Shown: positions 46,180 to 58,249 of the stretch, piece after piece
Position numbering within the stretch: position 1 is the first letter of the stretch
Layout: each line of letters begins with the position of its first letter
Source: Boletus sp. NGJ
Lineage: Eukaryota > Basidiomycota > Agaricomycetes > Boletales > Boletaceae
NCBI GenBank assembly: GCA_019096195.1
Contig: JAGTXK010000091.1
Location: 1 to 64,000 of the forward strand
Length of the DNA: 64,000 nt
Reading direction: 5' to 3'
Position numbers and translations under genes: made by a program
Notes under the pieces: model-generated
Databases searched by the model: none
What the model was told of the DNA's origin: nothing
What the model saw: only the letters and a program-made list of their open reading frames with translations

Positions 46180-47398
46180 CTGCAATTTTGGGTAATTGGA
46201 CTATACTTTTGCTACACTTTGCTTGCCACACTTGTTACTACACATTTGGTAATCAAAAAGTGCCACAATTAGTGGTGCTCAATCTGACTATTATCTGACT
46301 ATTATTCTGCTATGAATCCACTGTCATTGCAATCTAGCATGTGTCTCTCCAGCAGGAAGTAGCCATCTGAGTTGGAAAAATATGCCTGCTCTTCATTCCT
46401 CACTTTGACACTCTGCAAGGCTTCAGACCCTAATGAATAACCCCATAGCCATGGTTGCCAGCAGCAGAGGAAATAAACAGGCTGTAGGCTTGAAGAGAGC
46501 CTCTATCCCAACCCCTTCTTAGGTGTCAACATTGTGACATGTGGTGGTCTACTACTTTAGACTACTGCCCAGAAAAGACATTGTGCAAGGGGTGGCCAGC
46601 CCCCAGCCATACAACTGTCTGCACAAGAGCCCACTGCATCAGCTTCATTGCCTGGATCACTTCTTACACTGCGGACTGTCATATTTTATTTCATGATCAC
46701 TCATCATCCACCTCTACTACCAGGCCATCACCAGAAGACAAGCCATCTGGCAAGAACAAGAAGGATGTTGCAGCTGTTATTGCAAAACATATCTTTGAAA
46801 ATGATTCTGATCATGCCACCTCATATGGGTATGACCCTATGAGATATGGGACCTCTGTCATCAACCATTTGGCAGTGTAAGTCATTTATGATTTTACTTG
46901 AAATCAAGGCTCATATTTGTATGATTCAGGCTCAAATCCAAATACAGTATGTAGGGGGAGGAGGTACTACACTTTGTGCACTTTGTGCTACACTTTTGCT
47001 ACACTTTGTAAATACACTTTTGCAACACTTTGCAACACTTTGGCTACACTTTTTTTCTATGTATTTCACTACACTTTGATTACACTTTTGCTACACTTTA
47101 CTACCCTTTTGAATGCTTTTAGTACATTGTTTTACTATACTTTGCTACACTTTTGTTCACTTTTTAGTACACTTTGTTTGCTACACTTTGCTACGCTTTT
47201 TGTACACTTTTAGTACACATTTAGTGTACACTTAATGTGAATACAGTTGAGTTGAAAACAAGTCAAATAAGTGTAAAATAAAGACAAAATGAGAAATTAA
47301 GTGGGTTTGGTTTCAGCTTATTTTACTTGTTGGAATGCATGCTTATCTTATCTTATTTTGACCAAATAAGTATAAATAAGGCTGAATAATCAAACTGG
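46180..47398. repeat. Right terminal inverted repeat region, interrupted
   Basis: The outer part (about 46940-47398) is the reverse complement of the left repeat, rich in GCTACACTTTG words. The inner part (46195-46290) matches the inner left block. Between them, 46300-46930, lies a fragment of a Myb/SANT-like gene that has no counterpart in the left arm. Confidence 0.65.
46539..46880 (+). pseudogene. Second Myb/SANT-like fragment, plus strand
   Basis: The end of this open stretch, KNKKDVAAVIAKHIFENDSD and YDPMRYGTSVINHLA, resembles the N-terminal conserved part of the same fungal Harbinger companion family. It ends at a good splice donor (GTAAGT at about 46877) but the next exon is absent, because the terminal repeat begins. 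It faces the opposite way to the fragment at 44830-46030. Confidence 0.45.
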
Positions 47399-47650
47399 TA
47401 TCTTCCTGATGTGTATAGATCTGGCCAGATTTCTGAAACTCATATAGATCTACACAGGTTTTAGTGACCTATATAGACCTGGCCACTTTTTTTTCCCAGT
47501 TCTCTATTCTAGCCCTAAATGGAGCAGGAGGAAAATTGATTAAGAATGTAGCTTATGCTCTAATGCCCCCATCTTCTATCCTTTCCTTAGAAATAAAATG
47601 TTTTCTCATGTCTACTGATATTTATATTACTTAGCTAAGGGACATTCCCA
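47399..47650. other. Short unassigned spacer
   Basis: Contains three loose copies of a TATAGATCTGGCCA / ATAGACCTGGCCA word near 47415-47490. No gene. Confidence 0.4.
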
Positions 47651-48289
47651 TGAAACACTTACTCACTAGCTAACCTTTGAGTCTTGGCCTTATGCCCAGG
47701 CCTGTGACATCATCCCACATTATTGCTATGTCATAGTCTAGTACATTCTGTGCCAGCCCTACAGCATAGTCTGTGTGCACATACCTATATATGTAAGATA
47801 GCATCCCCCAATGTATTTCCCTAAGTTTGAGATTGCTTTTACCTTCTGGATATCATCTTCGGGTGACCCTTAAGGCCTTCAGCTTGTCAAATCTCAAACT
47901 TATCCCTCACTCCCTGGGCTCTTTGCCTACTGAGCATCTCCCTCCTCTTTCACCTTCCTTGCCTTAGTGTTTAAACTTATCAATGCTTTGTTCTTCCCTT
48001 TACTTCACTTCTACCCCTTGCAACAGCCGTTATACCAGCCGAGAGCAGATTCCCTACCTCAAGGCCTTAGAACAGTTGCAGTAGCCTTAAAAACCAGCTT
48101 TTTATAGTTGTTGGTGTGATAGTTTCAGCAACACAACAAGAGTGTTGTGGTCCCATTTTTTGCACTTTGCTTGTTATCTGCTTCTCCACTATCCTGTGAT
48201 GATTGCACTTTGTGTCTCGCCCAATTTTTGGAACCCCTGTGGGACTTCCTTTCATGATTCTCCCTACCCCATCTTGCATCTGAGTACAG

Positions 48290-48580
48290 TGCTGCTTGTA
48301 TACGTGAAGTACATAGACATATCACCTACTTATCCAATTGCTTATATACTCATCCAGCATCATAAACAAGGATAAAGTTGCCACCAGGCATAGAGCACTA
48401 GCCTCCTTCATCTGCTGAGTGTCAAGCAGTTCATATAACTTCTTATACTAGTAGGAGCGGGTTCATGTGATCACCTATAATGTCACATAGTTGCAATACC
48501 AGGGATTTATCTCACCTTTCCCTGGGTGCACACCTGCCTGTAGTAAGGCAGTTATTCTCTGGTTCCCCCCTCCCAACAAT
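48290..48580 (+). other. Leader block shared with elements D, F, D2 and G
   Basis: Sequence such as AAGGATAAAGTTGCCACCAGG and AGAGCACTAGCC, then ATCACCTATAATGTCACA and TGTAGTAAGGCAGTTATTCTC, matches the leaders of D (34700-34940) and G (63160-63370) in the same order and spacing, although the LTRs before them differ. Confidence 0.65.
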
Positions 48581-48912
48581 TGTTTATTCTTGTCAAAGGT
48601 TCTTTTACAGAACTCCCTTTTTTCATCTTCCATGTAAGTTTAGGCATTTAGCTAAGTGCTGCTAGGCAGCATTCCTCCTGTTAACATCATTAAAAATGTT
48701 TGACAACACTTGCTGTTGGACCTGCTGCATTTGTTGTGTGGTCCTAGTCCTTGTTACAGCCTCTGGATGACAAATTACCATCCTTCTAGCCCTCATGATC
48801 TTTACCTCTGATGTGTGAAGGTGGCAGATCCAACTTTAACCTCTACCTCCACAAATCTCTTGCTAGTAGTCAACATCAAGCTGCATCCTATGAAATCAAC
48901 ATGGTCAGATAG
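48581..48912. other. Unassigned part of element H
   Basis: Lies between the shared leader block and the solo LTR. No open frame or motif can be supported. Confidence 0.4.
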
Positions 48913-49482
48913 TGTCATATTTCGTGTAATTTGACAAGTCCAACTCTGGCACTCTGTCCATAACTCCAGTGCGTTCTCCCTTGGAGTACGTCCTCATACC
49001 CTTGGACTTGTAACACCCTCACTATAGTATTCATACTTCTCCTTTTGTACATAACCTATGCTTCTTCATCTGTCCTAGTCCCACCTTATAGTTGTCTCTG
49101 ACCCAGTGTCTGTCTCGCTTAGGAGCACTGCTCCAGCGAGGTCCCATCTTCATCCCGTTACTTATTACACCTTACGAACTCTGTTACTAATACCTTCATT
49201 CTAATCGTATATAAACCCTCTATACTACTCCTGTAAAGTCAGTTCGAATATCAACTCTGAACACCCCTCCTATCTTCCATTCAAGTCTCAATGACTCACT
49301 CCGACCCTCTGCTCGACTTGACGTTTGACTACATCAAGTCCAAACCTCTGATCCTCCTATGTCTTTGAAATCTGGGACATTGGACTTGAGCAAGAGCGCA
49401 CCACATAAGGTGAAGCCAAGTCCCGACACCCTCAAGTAACTCTAGTCCTTCGGAGTTTCATCGGAGTTGTCCATTTTTAACA
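48913..49482 (+). mobile_element. Solo A-family LTR
   Basis: A 570-bp LTR, TGTCATAT...TTTAACA, bracketed by GATAG at 48908-48912 and 49483-49487, a perfect 5-bp duplication. It differs from the LTRs of element A at many sites and keeps some CpGs they have lost, so it comes from a separate insertion. Confidence 0.9.
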
Positions 49483-49629
49483 GATAGAGAACTTATTCTC
49501 TTCAGATCATTATTCACCTCCATTTTACCTATCAAAGCAAACACTATCTTCTCTGCCCCCTCTCCTGCAAGTTTCAACAGATAGATTGTCCTATCCATTG
49601 CACCCATACCCTCATTTGCCTACCCTCTA

Positions 49630-50980
49630 TGGCTTCTATAGAATCCATGGCCCCCCTCACTGACCTTGAGGATCACCTTGTGGCAATGCTGAGAGGAGAC
49701 AATGAAGAGATGAGAGAGTGAACACATATGCCACAGGCACCAGCACCCATATACCCCACAATGGCTTCCTCAGAGCTACCCCTGAGCCTGCCTAGAGACC
49801 CAGCCACATTATGGCTCCAGCAGTTCAAGGCCTGGCAGTGTGTCTATCAAGCAGACTCTGTAAACACTAGCTCCCACCTCACCCTCCACTTCATCTTATG
49901 ACCATGTGCCTGCTACCTCAAAGAAGCCCTCCCCTGCCATGTCCACTACCCTCACCTTCCTTGTGAGTTTTGTTTCCCCCTGGAGAACCAAGGGATGCAG
50001 CAAGAGGATTCCTGCAACCATCCTCAAAGCTGGGAAAGTTACTTGCATCAAAGCCAGATCATTATAACAGCAACAAAGAGAAATTTGTATAGTGGTGGAG
50101 GACAATGACACTATATCTTCAGGGCTTTGAATCAGTGCTGACAGACTAGCAAAAAATTCCAATCATCTTGTCATACCTAAGAGGTGCAAACTCCACAGAA
50201 CAGTTTGCAGACCTGATGGCACAGCAAAATGCCATGAATATTAGCACATTTCAACACTTTAAGGCAAAGATGAAGGAACAATTTCAACCTGCCAGTTTGG
50301 TAAGAAAAGTGGAAGAAAAGCTCTTCACACTTAAACAGGGCAAGGACATGGTGGAAGACTACTTCATCAAGATGTACCAACTCACCATTGAAGTGAAATT
50401 TGATGTTCAAGTCAATGATTGAATCATCGTAAATCAAATCTGATGTGCAGCACACTTGGAGGTGGTCGAGTACATCAAAAGGTATTACTCTGAGTTGATT
50501 GACTCTACTAATGTCTTATGAGTGGGAAAAGGCATTAATCCAAGGAGAGGAAATCCTCAGTGCTATTGCTAAGCAAAAGTGATTGGTGTATGCTACCGGC
50601 CCCACATACAACCCCAGCTTCATCCCTTGCCCCTGTCAGAGTTACCAACCACCCTGAGGTCCACCTCCTGCTGTGGCCACTCCCACAACAACCAATAGGC
50701 CTCACCCCAATGCCATGGGGACATTTGGTGGTCAAGGCACTCCTATGGAGCTCAATAAGGTGTGTGCAGCTGATCTCTGCCATGTTTGCAAGAAACCTTG
50801 GCCCTGTGCCAATCATCCACCCTGCCCTTGTCCACATGCCAGGGGAATCATGATCAATGGGCAAGAAGTAGCCCCCAAGATGTTTGAAAGGATCCATGCC
50901 ATAATGACAGACATAGAGAAATCAGAGGAGAATAATGTACAGTACACAGCAGACATTACTCAGGACTCATCTTTTTAGCT
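49630..50980 (+). pseudogene. Element H gag region
   Basis: A decayed Ty3 Gag: SLPRDPATLWLQQFKAWQ near 49785, ILSYLRGANSTEQFADLMAQ near 50165, FQHFKAKMKEQFQPASLV near 50250, and a late Cys-rich block CHVCKKPWPCANHPPCPCPH near 50780. Heavily broken. Confidence 0.6.
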
Positions 50981-51479
50981 TGTACAGTAGATACTAGTTG
51001 ATCTATTGTACCAGCCCCTAAGTCAATTGTGATCAAACTGTTTCTTCGTGTTAAGCAATGACAAGACCAAACTGAGAGTTGAGTGAATCTACCAATACCA
51101 ACACTGAAAGCTGTGACAATACCCCTTTGAAAAAAGGTTATGTTCAAACCAACAGTAAAAAGAGACAATGGACCAAATGATGCAGATATGATACCATGAA
51201 AGCACCTGAAAGATCCAAAACCAAAGAAAGAGACATCCTCTTATTCCTGGTTGAACATGTTAGACTCTTGGTCTATACATTAGATGAAGGCTCAGATGAA
51301 GAGTACTAATGTCGAACACAGCATCAAACATCTGAAGCTATATGTCCATGATACCAGAATGATTGAAGTGTTTTGGGGCCTGGTTCCAGATCTCTGAAAA
51401 CTCTCATCAGAGGACACATATTGGGTGTTGTGTAATCTTCAACACTTACCCAAATTCTGAAAAGCATCCTCTCAACTCA

Positions 51480-51850
51480 CAAAGAGGAACTTGTTTGAAA
51501 TACTGGTAAAACTACAACTATCAAATGGAACAAGCGAGGAAGTCAAAGCCCTTATCAATTTGGAATGCACTGGATCATCTATTCATGAGGACTTTGTAGC
51601 CAAGAAGGGGATACAAATCCATAGCCTCCTATGCACACTTACCATGTACAATGTTTATGGCATCATCAATGCCAAAGGAAAAATCAACAAATTTGTGATA
51701 GTCAGATTATAAGTGCATGATCACAAGGAACAGATAGCCCTCACCATCATCAACCTAGGACTGAATATAACATTGCTAGGCCATAATTGACTAAAGATGC
51801 ACAACCCAGCCATCAACTGGCAGATGAGCTACATCTTGTTCCAATGTAAG
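51480..51850 (+). pseudogene. Element H aspartic protease region
   Basis: Protease-like stretch with KALINLECTGSSIHEDFVAK near 51545 and LTIINLGLNITLLGHN near 51740, followed by MHNPAINWQMSYI. It matches the usual order of an active-site block and a C-terminal GHxW-type block. Broken; followed by a short acidic stretch up to the F insertion. Confidence 0.6.
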
Positions 51851-52034
51851 GAGGACTATACATATAAGAACCCTTATGGATGAAGAGGAGGATGAGATGG
51901 ACATAGACTATGCTCCTTTGAAAGGTGACCAACTCTACAAGTTAGATGTAGACAAGTATCTATGCAATGTTGCAACAGAAGTAGTAGTAAAAGACTACAT
52001 CCAGAAAGCAAAAGACCTTCAAGGAAGCAGCACC

Positions 52035-52501
52035 TGTTATGATATTAAATATTTTCAAAATTTTTTACAATAACACTTACTTTTCACTTCTTTAAACTCT
52101 TTTCTCATCAAGTCATGTGACTGTGCACATAACTGTGGAAACAATCACATGATATGGTCTAGAACCTATGACATCATACCTCATGTGATCCACAACTCTT
52201 TAATCTCTGTCTTTCCCACACAGCCCTATTAATTTCTATCTTACTATACTTAGTAGTTTATCACATGCACAGCATGGTCCATGCATCATCCCTGTACATA
52301 TATAAAGTAGTACTTTGATGACTGGAATCCCCAGTCTAATCCATTTGTATTCTCCCTCCAACAATTCATTGCCTGGACTTTCTTGTTCTTGTAGTGTTGA
52401 GGATATTATGGACTAAGACTCCTGACCTTATCTGTTGAGCCAGGACCTGTGTAGTCTGTGAGTAGTTGAGCCTTGTGGTGTGCACCTTACAGTTTATAAC
52501 A
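52035..52501 (+). repeat. 5' LTR of element F
   Basis: A 467-bp D-family LTR, TGTTATGATATT...TTATAACA, with ACATATATAAAGTAG as TATA motif. The CRE-like site is lost. It is followed by CTTGGATTAGAC as in element D. Confidence 0.82.
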
Positions 52502-53030
52502 CTTGGATTAGACTATATACACAAGCCCAGCATTTAAGGGACATCTGAAGTCTTCACCACTTGATGGTGACAAGTGTAGTACTTGACAAAATACTAGTTA
52601 CATATGCTTGTCTGGCATCATAAATATGGATAAAGTTGCTGCTAGGCATAGTGCACTAGCCCCCTTTCTTGAGTGGATGCCAACTCAAGTATATGCTGGT
52701 TACTGCAATAGTGAATCCAGGTTCTCATGATTACCTGTAACATCACCACTAATGAGGGTAGTATTCTCTTATGCTAAAGCCAGGCAGATCCAGTTCTCCC
52801 TTCAATTTGCCCATCATTTTTAATCATCATAGGCACTCCAGAACCTAGTTGTAAGATACTGAGTAGTAAGGTGCTGAAAAAAGCCTGACCAAGGAAAGTT
52901 TACCAAGCAAACCCCAACAAGCAGAGATCCCTTCATCCCTTCTCTGCTTTTGCCCTTTACCATATCACCCTCCATTGATCTTACCTCTGACCAACCTCTC
53001 TCCTTAAACCCATCATAAAATATATCTTGC

Positions 53031-54000
53031 ATGGATGTCGATGAACTTGTCCAAAAGCTCGCAGACCTCACACTTGAGCATAACAAGGAAAACATCATCA
53101 AGAAGATTGTTGACCCTAAAAAATGGGATGGCAATCATGCCACCTTTAGGAGTTGGTGTGTCAAGTTGCGTCTATGGGTCGACACACAAAAATGGAAAAA
53201 TAATAAGATCCTCATTGTCGCTGTGCTCTCATGCTTAGAAGGAAAGGTGGAGGGATTTGGCCAATTAATGTTAGAATACTACCTCAAACAGGAGGATGTA
53301 CTAGAAACAGACGCAAATGACAATCTCCTTCCTGCCAAAGGTAAAGCAGCATGGCCCACATAGAAGAAGATGCAGGAGTAAATTTGTGCCCACTTCTGCA
53401 TTGACACCATAGTACATGAGTCTCTAAAGAAACTAGAGGCTCTCAAGCAGAACGGACATCCAGTGGACCAGTTCCTGCAAAGATTCAAGATTCTATGCAA
53501 GGAATCAATGATCAATGACAACCATGTGATGGTCCTCATAAAAAAGGCAATAGATTTTAGGATCTATGAAAGATCTCACCTAAATAACCCAGCGAGAACC
53601 TATGACTATGAGAACTTAGTAATTTCATACAGAGTCATCAGCAGAGCATTCAAGCAGATGCAAACAGAATGTGGTCCCCCCATTGCCCCATCATGATTTC
53701 CTTCTCGTTCTTCCTACCCTCCTCCTTGTGGGCAACCCCCACAGCAATACAATCATTCACAATTTACAATGGTAGGCATGCAACCAGGCCAAGGTGCTTC
53801 CATGGAAATAGGTGTCCAGCAGGCTGGACTGTTGAAAGACATAAGGACCTGTTTCCACTATGGGAAACCTAGGCACATAAAGCCCAACTGCCCTACCAAC
53901 CCATACCAGTGTACTACTTGTCCACCTCAGCAAAGGCAGATGATCTGGAATTGAAACCAAGGCTCTTACATAGAGCAACAAACAGGAGAAAATGAGTATC
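53031..54000 (+). pseudogene. Element F gag region
   Basis: Gag with DVDELVQKLADLTLEHNKEN at the start, a capsid-like region (VDQFLQRFKILCKESMINDN near 53465) and a zinc-knuckle-like block (GKPRHIKPNCP) near 53860. It matches D gag along its length with many replacements. Broken. Confidence 0.78.
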
Positions 54001-54106
54001 CTGCATTTTTTAACCAACTCCAGGTCCGACAACAACATTATTCTGGACAACCACTTTCTACTCCTCCTGCAGCTGTAGCAGTACCAAGTGCAGCACAAAG
54101 GGTGTA

Positions 54107-54571
54107 TGTTATGAATCCTTTCGGAAAACACACCACAAGGCTCGGAAGAGTCCTGGCTGAACGAATCAGGAGGGGAGTCTTAGTCCTGGATATTCCCAAC
54201 CCTACGACGGCCTGAAGACCGAAGCTAATGGATTGTTGGAGGAAGATACAAGTGGATTAGACTGGGGTACCAGTCGTCAAAGTGCTAGTTTATATACATG
54301 AGGAGAAGTGTGCACGGACCATGCTGTGCGTGTGATAAATTACTACGTATGGTAAGACGGAGATTAAGAGGGCTGTGTGAGAAGAGCGGAAATTAAAAGG
54401 TCGTGGATCACATGAGGTATGATGTCATATGACGTCATAGGTTCTAGACCTATCATGTGATGTGTTCCCACGGTCACGTGCACAGTCACGTGACTTATGA
54501 AGAAGAAGTTTGAAGAAAATGAAGAAGTAAGTGATCGTTTGAAAAGTTTGAAAATTTCCCATATTATTACA
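54107..54571 (-). repeat. 3' LTR of element D2
   Basis: A 465-bp LTR. It carries the CRE-like palindrome TGACGTCA at 54430-54437 and two CACGTG boxes at 54475-54480 and 54487-54492, plus a TATATA motif near 54290. The reversed polypurine tract lies just to its right. Confidence 0.88.
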
Positions 54572-54649
54572 CTACCCCCTCTTTAAGACTCGAATTCCAG
54601 GCGAGTCGTTGTTTTTTCGTTTTCGGTGAAATTTTCATAAGGCGAGAAT

Positions 54650-54965
54650 AAAGAAGCGAATGCTGATAACGATAAGACCACGAAGCTTGCGTGGTGCGGA
54701 AGGGTTAAGACGATGGAAATCTTGTACTGCATCCGGTGCAGTTACGTGAATGTCTTCAGATTCCCAAGTTCGATCGGTTTCGTCGTAACCTTTCCAATGA
54801 ACCAAATATTCTATTTTGCCTTTCTTCAACCTGGAAGCGGCGATATAATCAACTTCGAATTGCTCTTCTCCTTCTTCGTCAATTTCTATAGCGTCTGGTC
54901 GAGATTTAGGCTGTCCAGGCAGCGTATCTCTATATGGTTTGACGCGAGAAATGTTCACAGTTGGA
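54650..54965 (-). pseudogene. Element D2 chromodomain region
   Basis: Minus-strand block NISRVKPYRDTLPGQPKSRP, then DYIAASRLKKGKIEYLVHWK and GYDETDRTWESEDIHVTAPD, a complete-looking chromodomain, ending with LNPSAPRKLRG. Confidence 0.88.
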
Positions 54966-55079
54966 TGGATGTGAACCGAATTAGGTAGTTTGAGCGTTAC
55001 GGCGTTAGGAAGTACCCGAGTGATGACGTAGGGGCCAATCCATTTTTGTGTGAGTTTTTTCGCCGTATAAGGAAGTTTT

Positions 55080-56000
55080 AATTTATCGGTTGAAAGCCAG
55101 ACTTGCTGACCAATAGAATATTCGTGGTGCTGTAGATCGTTTTTTATCGGAAGAGGTGATCATCCTCTCTCGTGTAGCTTCCAGCGCTTCTTCAATCTCC
55201 TTATGATTTCGCCCAATTTCGTCTGCAAAACCCGTGAGATTCCCTTCGAAACCCATTCGCGGTATGTAGTTTCGTGTGACTTTAAAGGGAATTTCTCCAG
55301 TGGCTGTAGTGACGGTGTTGTTGTGAGAGAATTGGGCTAATTTCAACCATTCGACCCATTCGTTTTGTTTCTTTCCGGCATACGCGCGGAGATACTGCTC
55401 GAGATCTCGGTTAACGCGTTCGGTTTGTCCGTCTGTTTGCGGATGGTATGCCGTAGAGATTTTTTGTTTTATACCAAGAAGCTTGCAAAGCTCTTGGGTG
55501 AAAGCAGAAACGAATTGTGGTCCTCGATCTGATACGAGGGTAGAGGGAAGTCCGTGTGTTGACCAGACGTGGTCTCGAAATAGGATAGCTAGATCTTTCG
55601 AAGAACAAGTATCGTATGTTGGTATAAAAATAACTTCTTTTGAAAATCTGTCCACTACAACGCATATAGCCGTAAAAGATTGTGATGGCGGTAAGCCTGT
55701 GATGAAATCTACTGATAGATCTTCCCATGGTCTTTTTGCCGCGGGAAGAGGAATGACTTTTCCTGCCGGTGCATTTTGCTTACCCTTCGTGAGGGCGCAC
55801 ACTTGGCAGTGATCTACGTAAGTTTTTACGTCCTTTGTGACTCCTGGCCACGAGAAATATCGAGAGAGAGTATGTATAGTTTTTGAATGACCGCCGTGTC
55901 CTGCAATGGGCGAGTCATGGCATAATGTAATGATTTCTGTACGTAAAGATTCAGGTACGTAGATTTGATCTTTTTCGTTTTTGAATAGATTAAGTTCTGA
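55080..56000 (-). pseudogene. Element D2 integrase region
   Basis: The zinc-binding part HDSPIAGHGGHSKTIHTLSR and HCQVCALTKGKQ lies near 55925-55800. The core contains DLSVDFITGLPPSQSFTAIC, LVSDRGPQFVSAFTQELCKL and STAYHPQTDGQTERVNRDLE; its Asp, Asp and Glu are in place. It belongs to one long open frame that also includes RNase H. Part of a fossil element. Confidence 0.9.
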
Positions 56001-56119
56001 GTAGAAAAGGAAATTGTTTATAGCGTCGACGTTATGTTTTTTGGATTCTTTTTGTATTTTTGTCATAAGATCAGAAGAAAGAGAAACGTGGTTTATAAAT
56101 ATGGAAGGAGGGAGAACGG

Positions 56120-56640
56120 TGACGTTTTGATTGTGATCTACAACTGCGTCACCGTGATCTGGTCGTCGAGATAAAGCATCGGCTCTTCCATTGGACGATC
56201 CAGGTTTGTATACGAAAGAATAGTTAAATTCTTGAAGAAGTGCGTGCCAACGTGCTTGACGTCCGCTAAGCGTTTGAGGCTTCTTCCAGTATTCGAGGTT
56301 CTTGTGGTCGGTCCAGATTTCAAATCCTTCGCGACCTATTAAATAGTGACGCCATTCTTCTAATGCGCGTATAACTGCAAGCAGTTCTTTATCGTAGATA
56401 GGGTAGTTGCGCTCTGCGCTGTCAAAAGAGTGAGAGATAAAGGCGACTGGTCGCCAATTACCATCGTTGCATAATGTGGAGAGCACTGCTCCCGTGGCGA
56501 TGTCTGAAGCATCGGTTTCCACACGCATTTCTTGATCGCGGTTAGGATACGCGAGAAGTGGTGCTTCCGTGAATTTTCTTTTTAGGTTGGTGAATGCTTC
56601 TTGTTGATCTGGACCCCATTTGAATGGAACGTCTTTCTTG
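56120..56640 (-). pseudogene. Element D2 RNase H region
   Basis: VETDASDIATGAVLSTLCND, YPIYDKELLAVIRALEEWRH, WTDHKNLEYWKKPQTLSGRQ and GSSNGRADALSRRPD in order on the minus strand. The catalytic acidic residues expected of RNase H are visible. Confidence 0.9.
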
Positions 56641-56649
56641 GTAAGATCG

Positions 56650-57470
56650 TTCAAGGGTCGTGCGATTTGCGCGAAGCCTTCGATGAATCGTCTATAATAA
56701 TTACAGAGTCCGAGAAAGCCTTGAAGTTGCTTCAAGCGAGTAGGAATTGGCCAGTCCATGACCCCAGCTACTTTCTTCGACTGCATTTCTACCCCCTCTT
56801 TAGATACCACCATCCCTAGGAAATCTACTTTTGTCTGCCGAGAAGGTACACTTTTCTGGTTTTACGTAAAGGTCGTTTTCGCGGAGACGGCGTAAAACTT
56901 CCTTTACAACTTCTTCGTGCTGTTCTTTTGTCTTTTTTGAGGTAAATATCATGACGTCGTCGATGTAGATGACGACTACGGCATACATGTCGTTAAATAT
57001 ATCGTTCATCATAGTTTGGAATGTAGGAGGGGAGTTCGTGAGTCCGAAATACATAACGGTGGGTTCGTATGCTCCAATAGGGGTAACGAATGCTGCTTTC
57101 CATTCGTCGCCTTCTTTGATGCGGACATTGTTATAGCCCCATCGGAGATCCATAGCCGTAAATAGATCCGCATTTTTGAGTCGATCAATTAATTGCGGAA
57201 TAAGAGGGAGTGGATACGAATTCTTGATTGTTCCTTCGTTTAGATAGCGGTAGTCCATAACCATTCGTTTTTTGCCGTCTTTTTTAGGAATGAAGAAGAC
57301 GGGAGATGTCTGTGGAGATTTGGAGGGTTTGACGTAACCCTTTTTGACTTCCTTTTCGATAAACGTTCTGACTTCTTCCATCTCGATGTCCGAAAGGGGA
57401 ATAACACGTCCTTTCTTGGGGATGAAGTCTTCTTTGAGATCGATTGCGTGATCCCAATGTTTTCGTAAGG
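56650..57470 (-). pseudogene. Element D2 reverse transcriptase region
   Basis: WDHAIDLKEDFIPKKGRVIP near 57450, FFIPKKDGKKRMVMDYRYLN, FTAMDLRWGYNNVRIKEGDE, the catalytic block VVIYIDDVMIFTSKKTKEQH near 56960, and downstream FLGLCNYYRRFIEGFAQIAR near 56690. Ty3 type. Confidence 0.9.
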
Positions 57471-57599
57471 GCATCCTTTGTGATTCTTTCTCCGAGAAAA
57501 CATCTAGAAACTCGTGATAGGTTTTAGGGAACTTTTTCTTTTAGTCCTTCTTCTATTGTACGTAGTTGAGCCGGCTCGTAAGAAGAAGTGGGTCCTAGG

Positions 57600-58010
57600 C
57601 CCATAATTTTACAGTATGAGGTACATCGAGGAAACGTAATTGTCTGTTTTACCCAATCGATGTCAGGGTTATGACGATATAGCCAGTCATACCCGATGAT
57701 CATTCGATGAGTGCCTAATTTAGATATATAAGCGTCTATGACTTCGTAGTGTCCTTCGATTTCCACCATCAGGGTTACCGCATGACGGATCGGTCCGATT
57801 GCTCCTTCCGAACCGTCAGCGTTATGTATCTTAATGGGGTTGTCGATGGTATAGAAAGGTATTCCGTGTCTTTTTACATAGTCCTGATCGATAAACGTAT
57901 GCGACGCTCCCGAATCCAGGAGGGACTGGAAACGGTAACGCGACCACTGGCCGTTAACGTTGCACGATACTGTGGTTTCGAGAGAGAACTCTCCACCATA
58001 GGAAAGCGTA
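57600..58010 (-). pseudogene. Element D2 aspartic protease region
   Basis: Active-site block FQSLLDSGASHTFIDQDYVK near 57920 and C-terminal block HRMIIGYDWLYRHNPDIDW near 57690, with DGSEGAIGPIRHAVTLMVEI between them. Confidence 0.88.
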
Positions 58011-58249
58011 GATGCTTGGTTTAACGTGACCTTTGTGGGTTTATATATATTCGATATTTTTTGTTGTTTTACGAGGGAATTAAGTACACTTAATTCTGGT
58101 GCCACGCTCAATTGAGACGCCCTCGCAGATTTCATAGATAATTTACGTAGTACAGCGGAGAGATCAGAGATAGGGAAATCGGTATGTGTACATGTCGTAA
58201 GAGATGATGAAAGAGAGAATAAGTTCTTGCCGCTGAGTTCCCTCTGCAC

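Larger units (their letters stand above)
42096..47398 (+). mobile_element. PIF/Harbinger-type DNA transposon with long terminal inverted repeats
   Basis: About 5.3 kb. The tips read GGCAATTTGCTTATTCA on the left and, reversed, CCAGTTTGATTATTCA on the right. Both are flanked by TAT (42093-42095 and 47399-47401), a 3-bp duplication as in PIF/Harbinger elements, although TTA/TAA is the more usual target. Inverted repeats reach several hundred bp inward and are built from a short repeated word. Inside are a DDE transposase on the plus strand and Myb/SANT-like fragments, the two-gene set of this superfamily. Several breaks make it inactive. Confidence 0.72.
47650..52034 (+). mobile_element. Old Ty3-like element H
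   Basis: A strongly decayed Ty3-type element. An LTR-like end at about 47650-47960 (sharing TCCCTGGGCTCTTTGCCT-type sequence with element G near 62780) is followed by a leader with the block shared by D, F and G at about 48310-48580, then gag and protease. It holds a solo A-family LTR at 48913-49482 and is cut at 52034 by the insertion of element F. The rest of pol is not seen. Broken many times. Confidence 0.55.
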
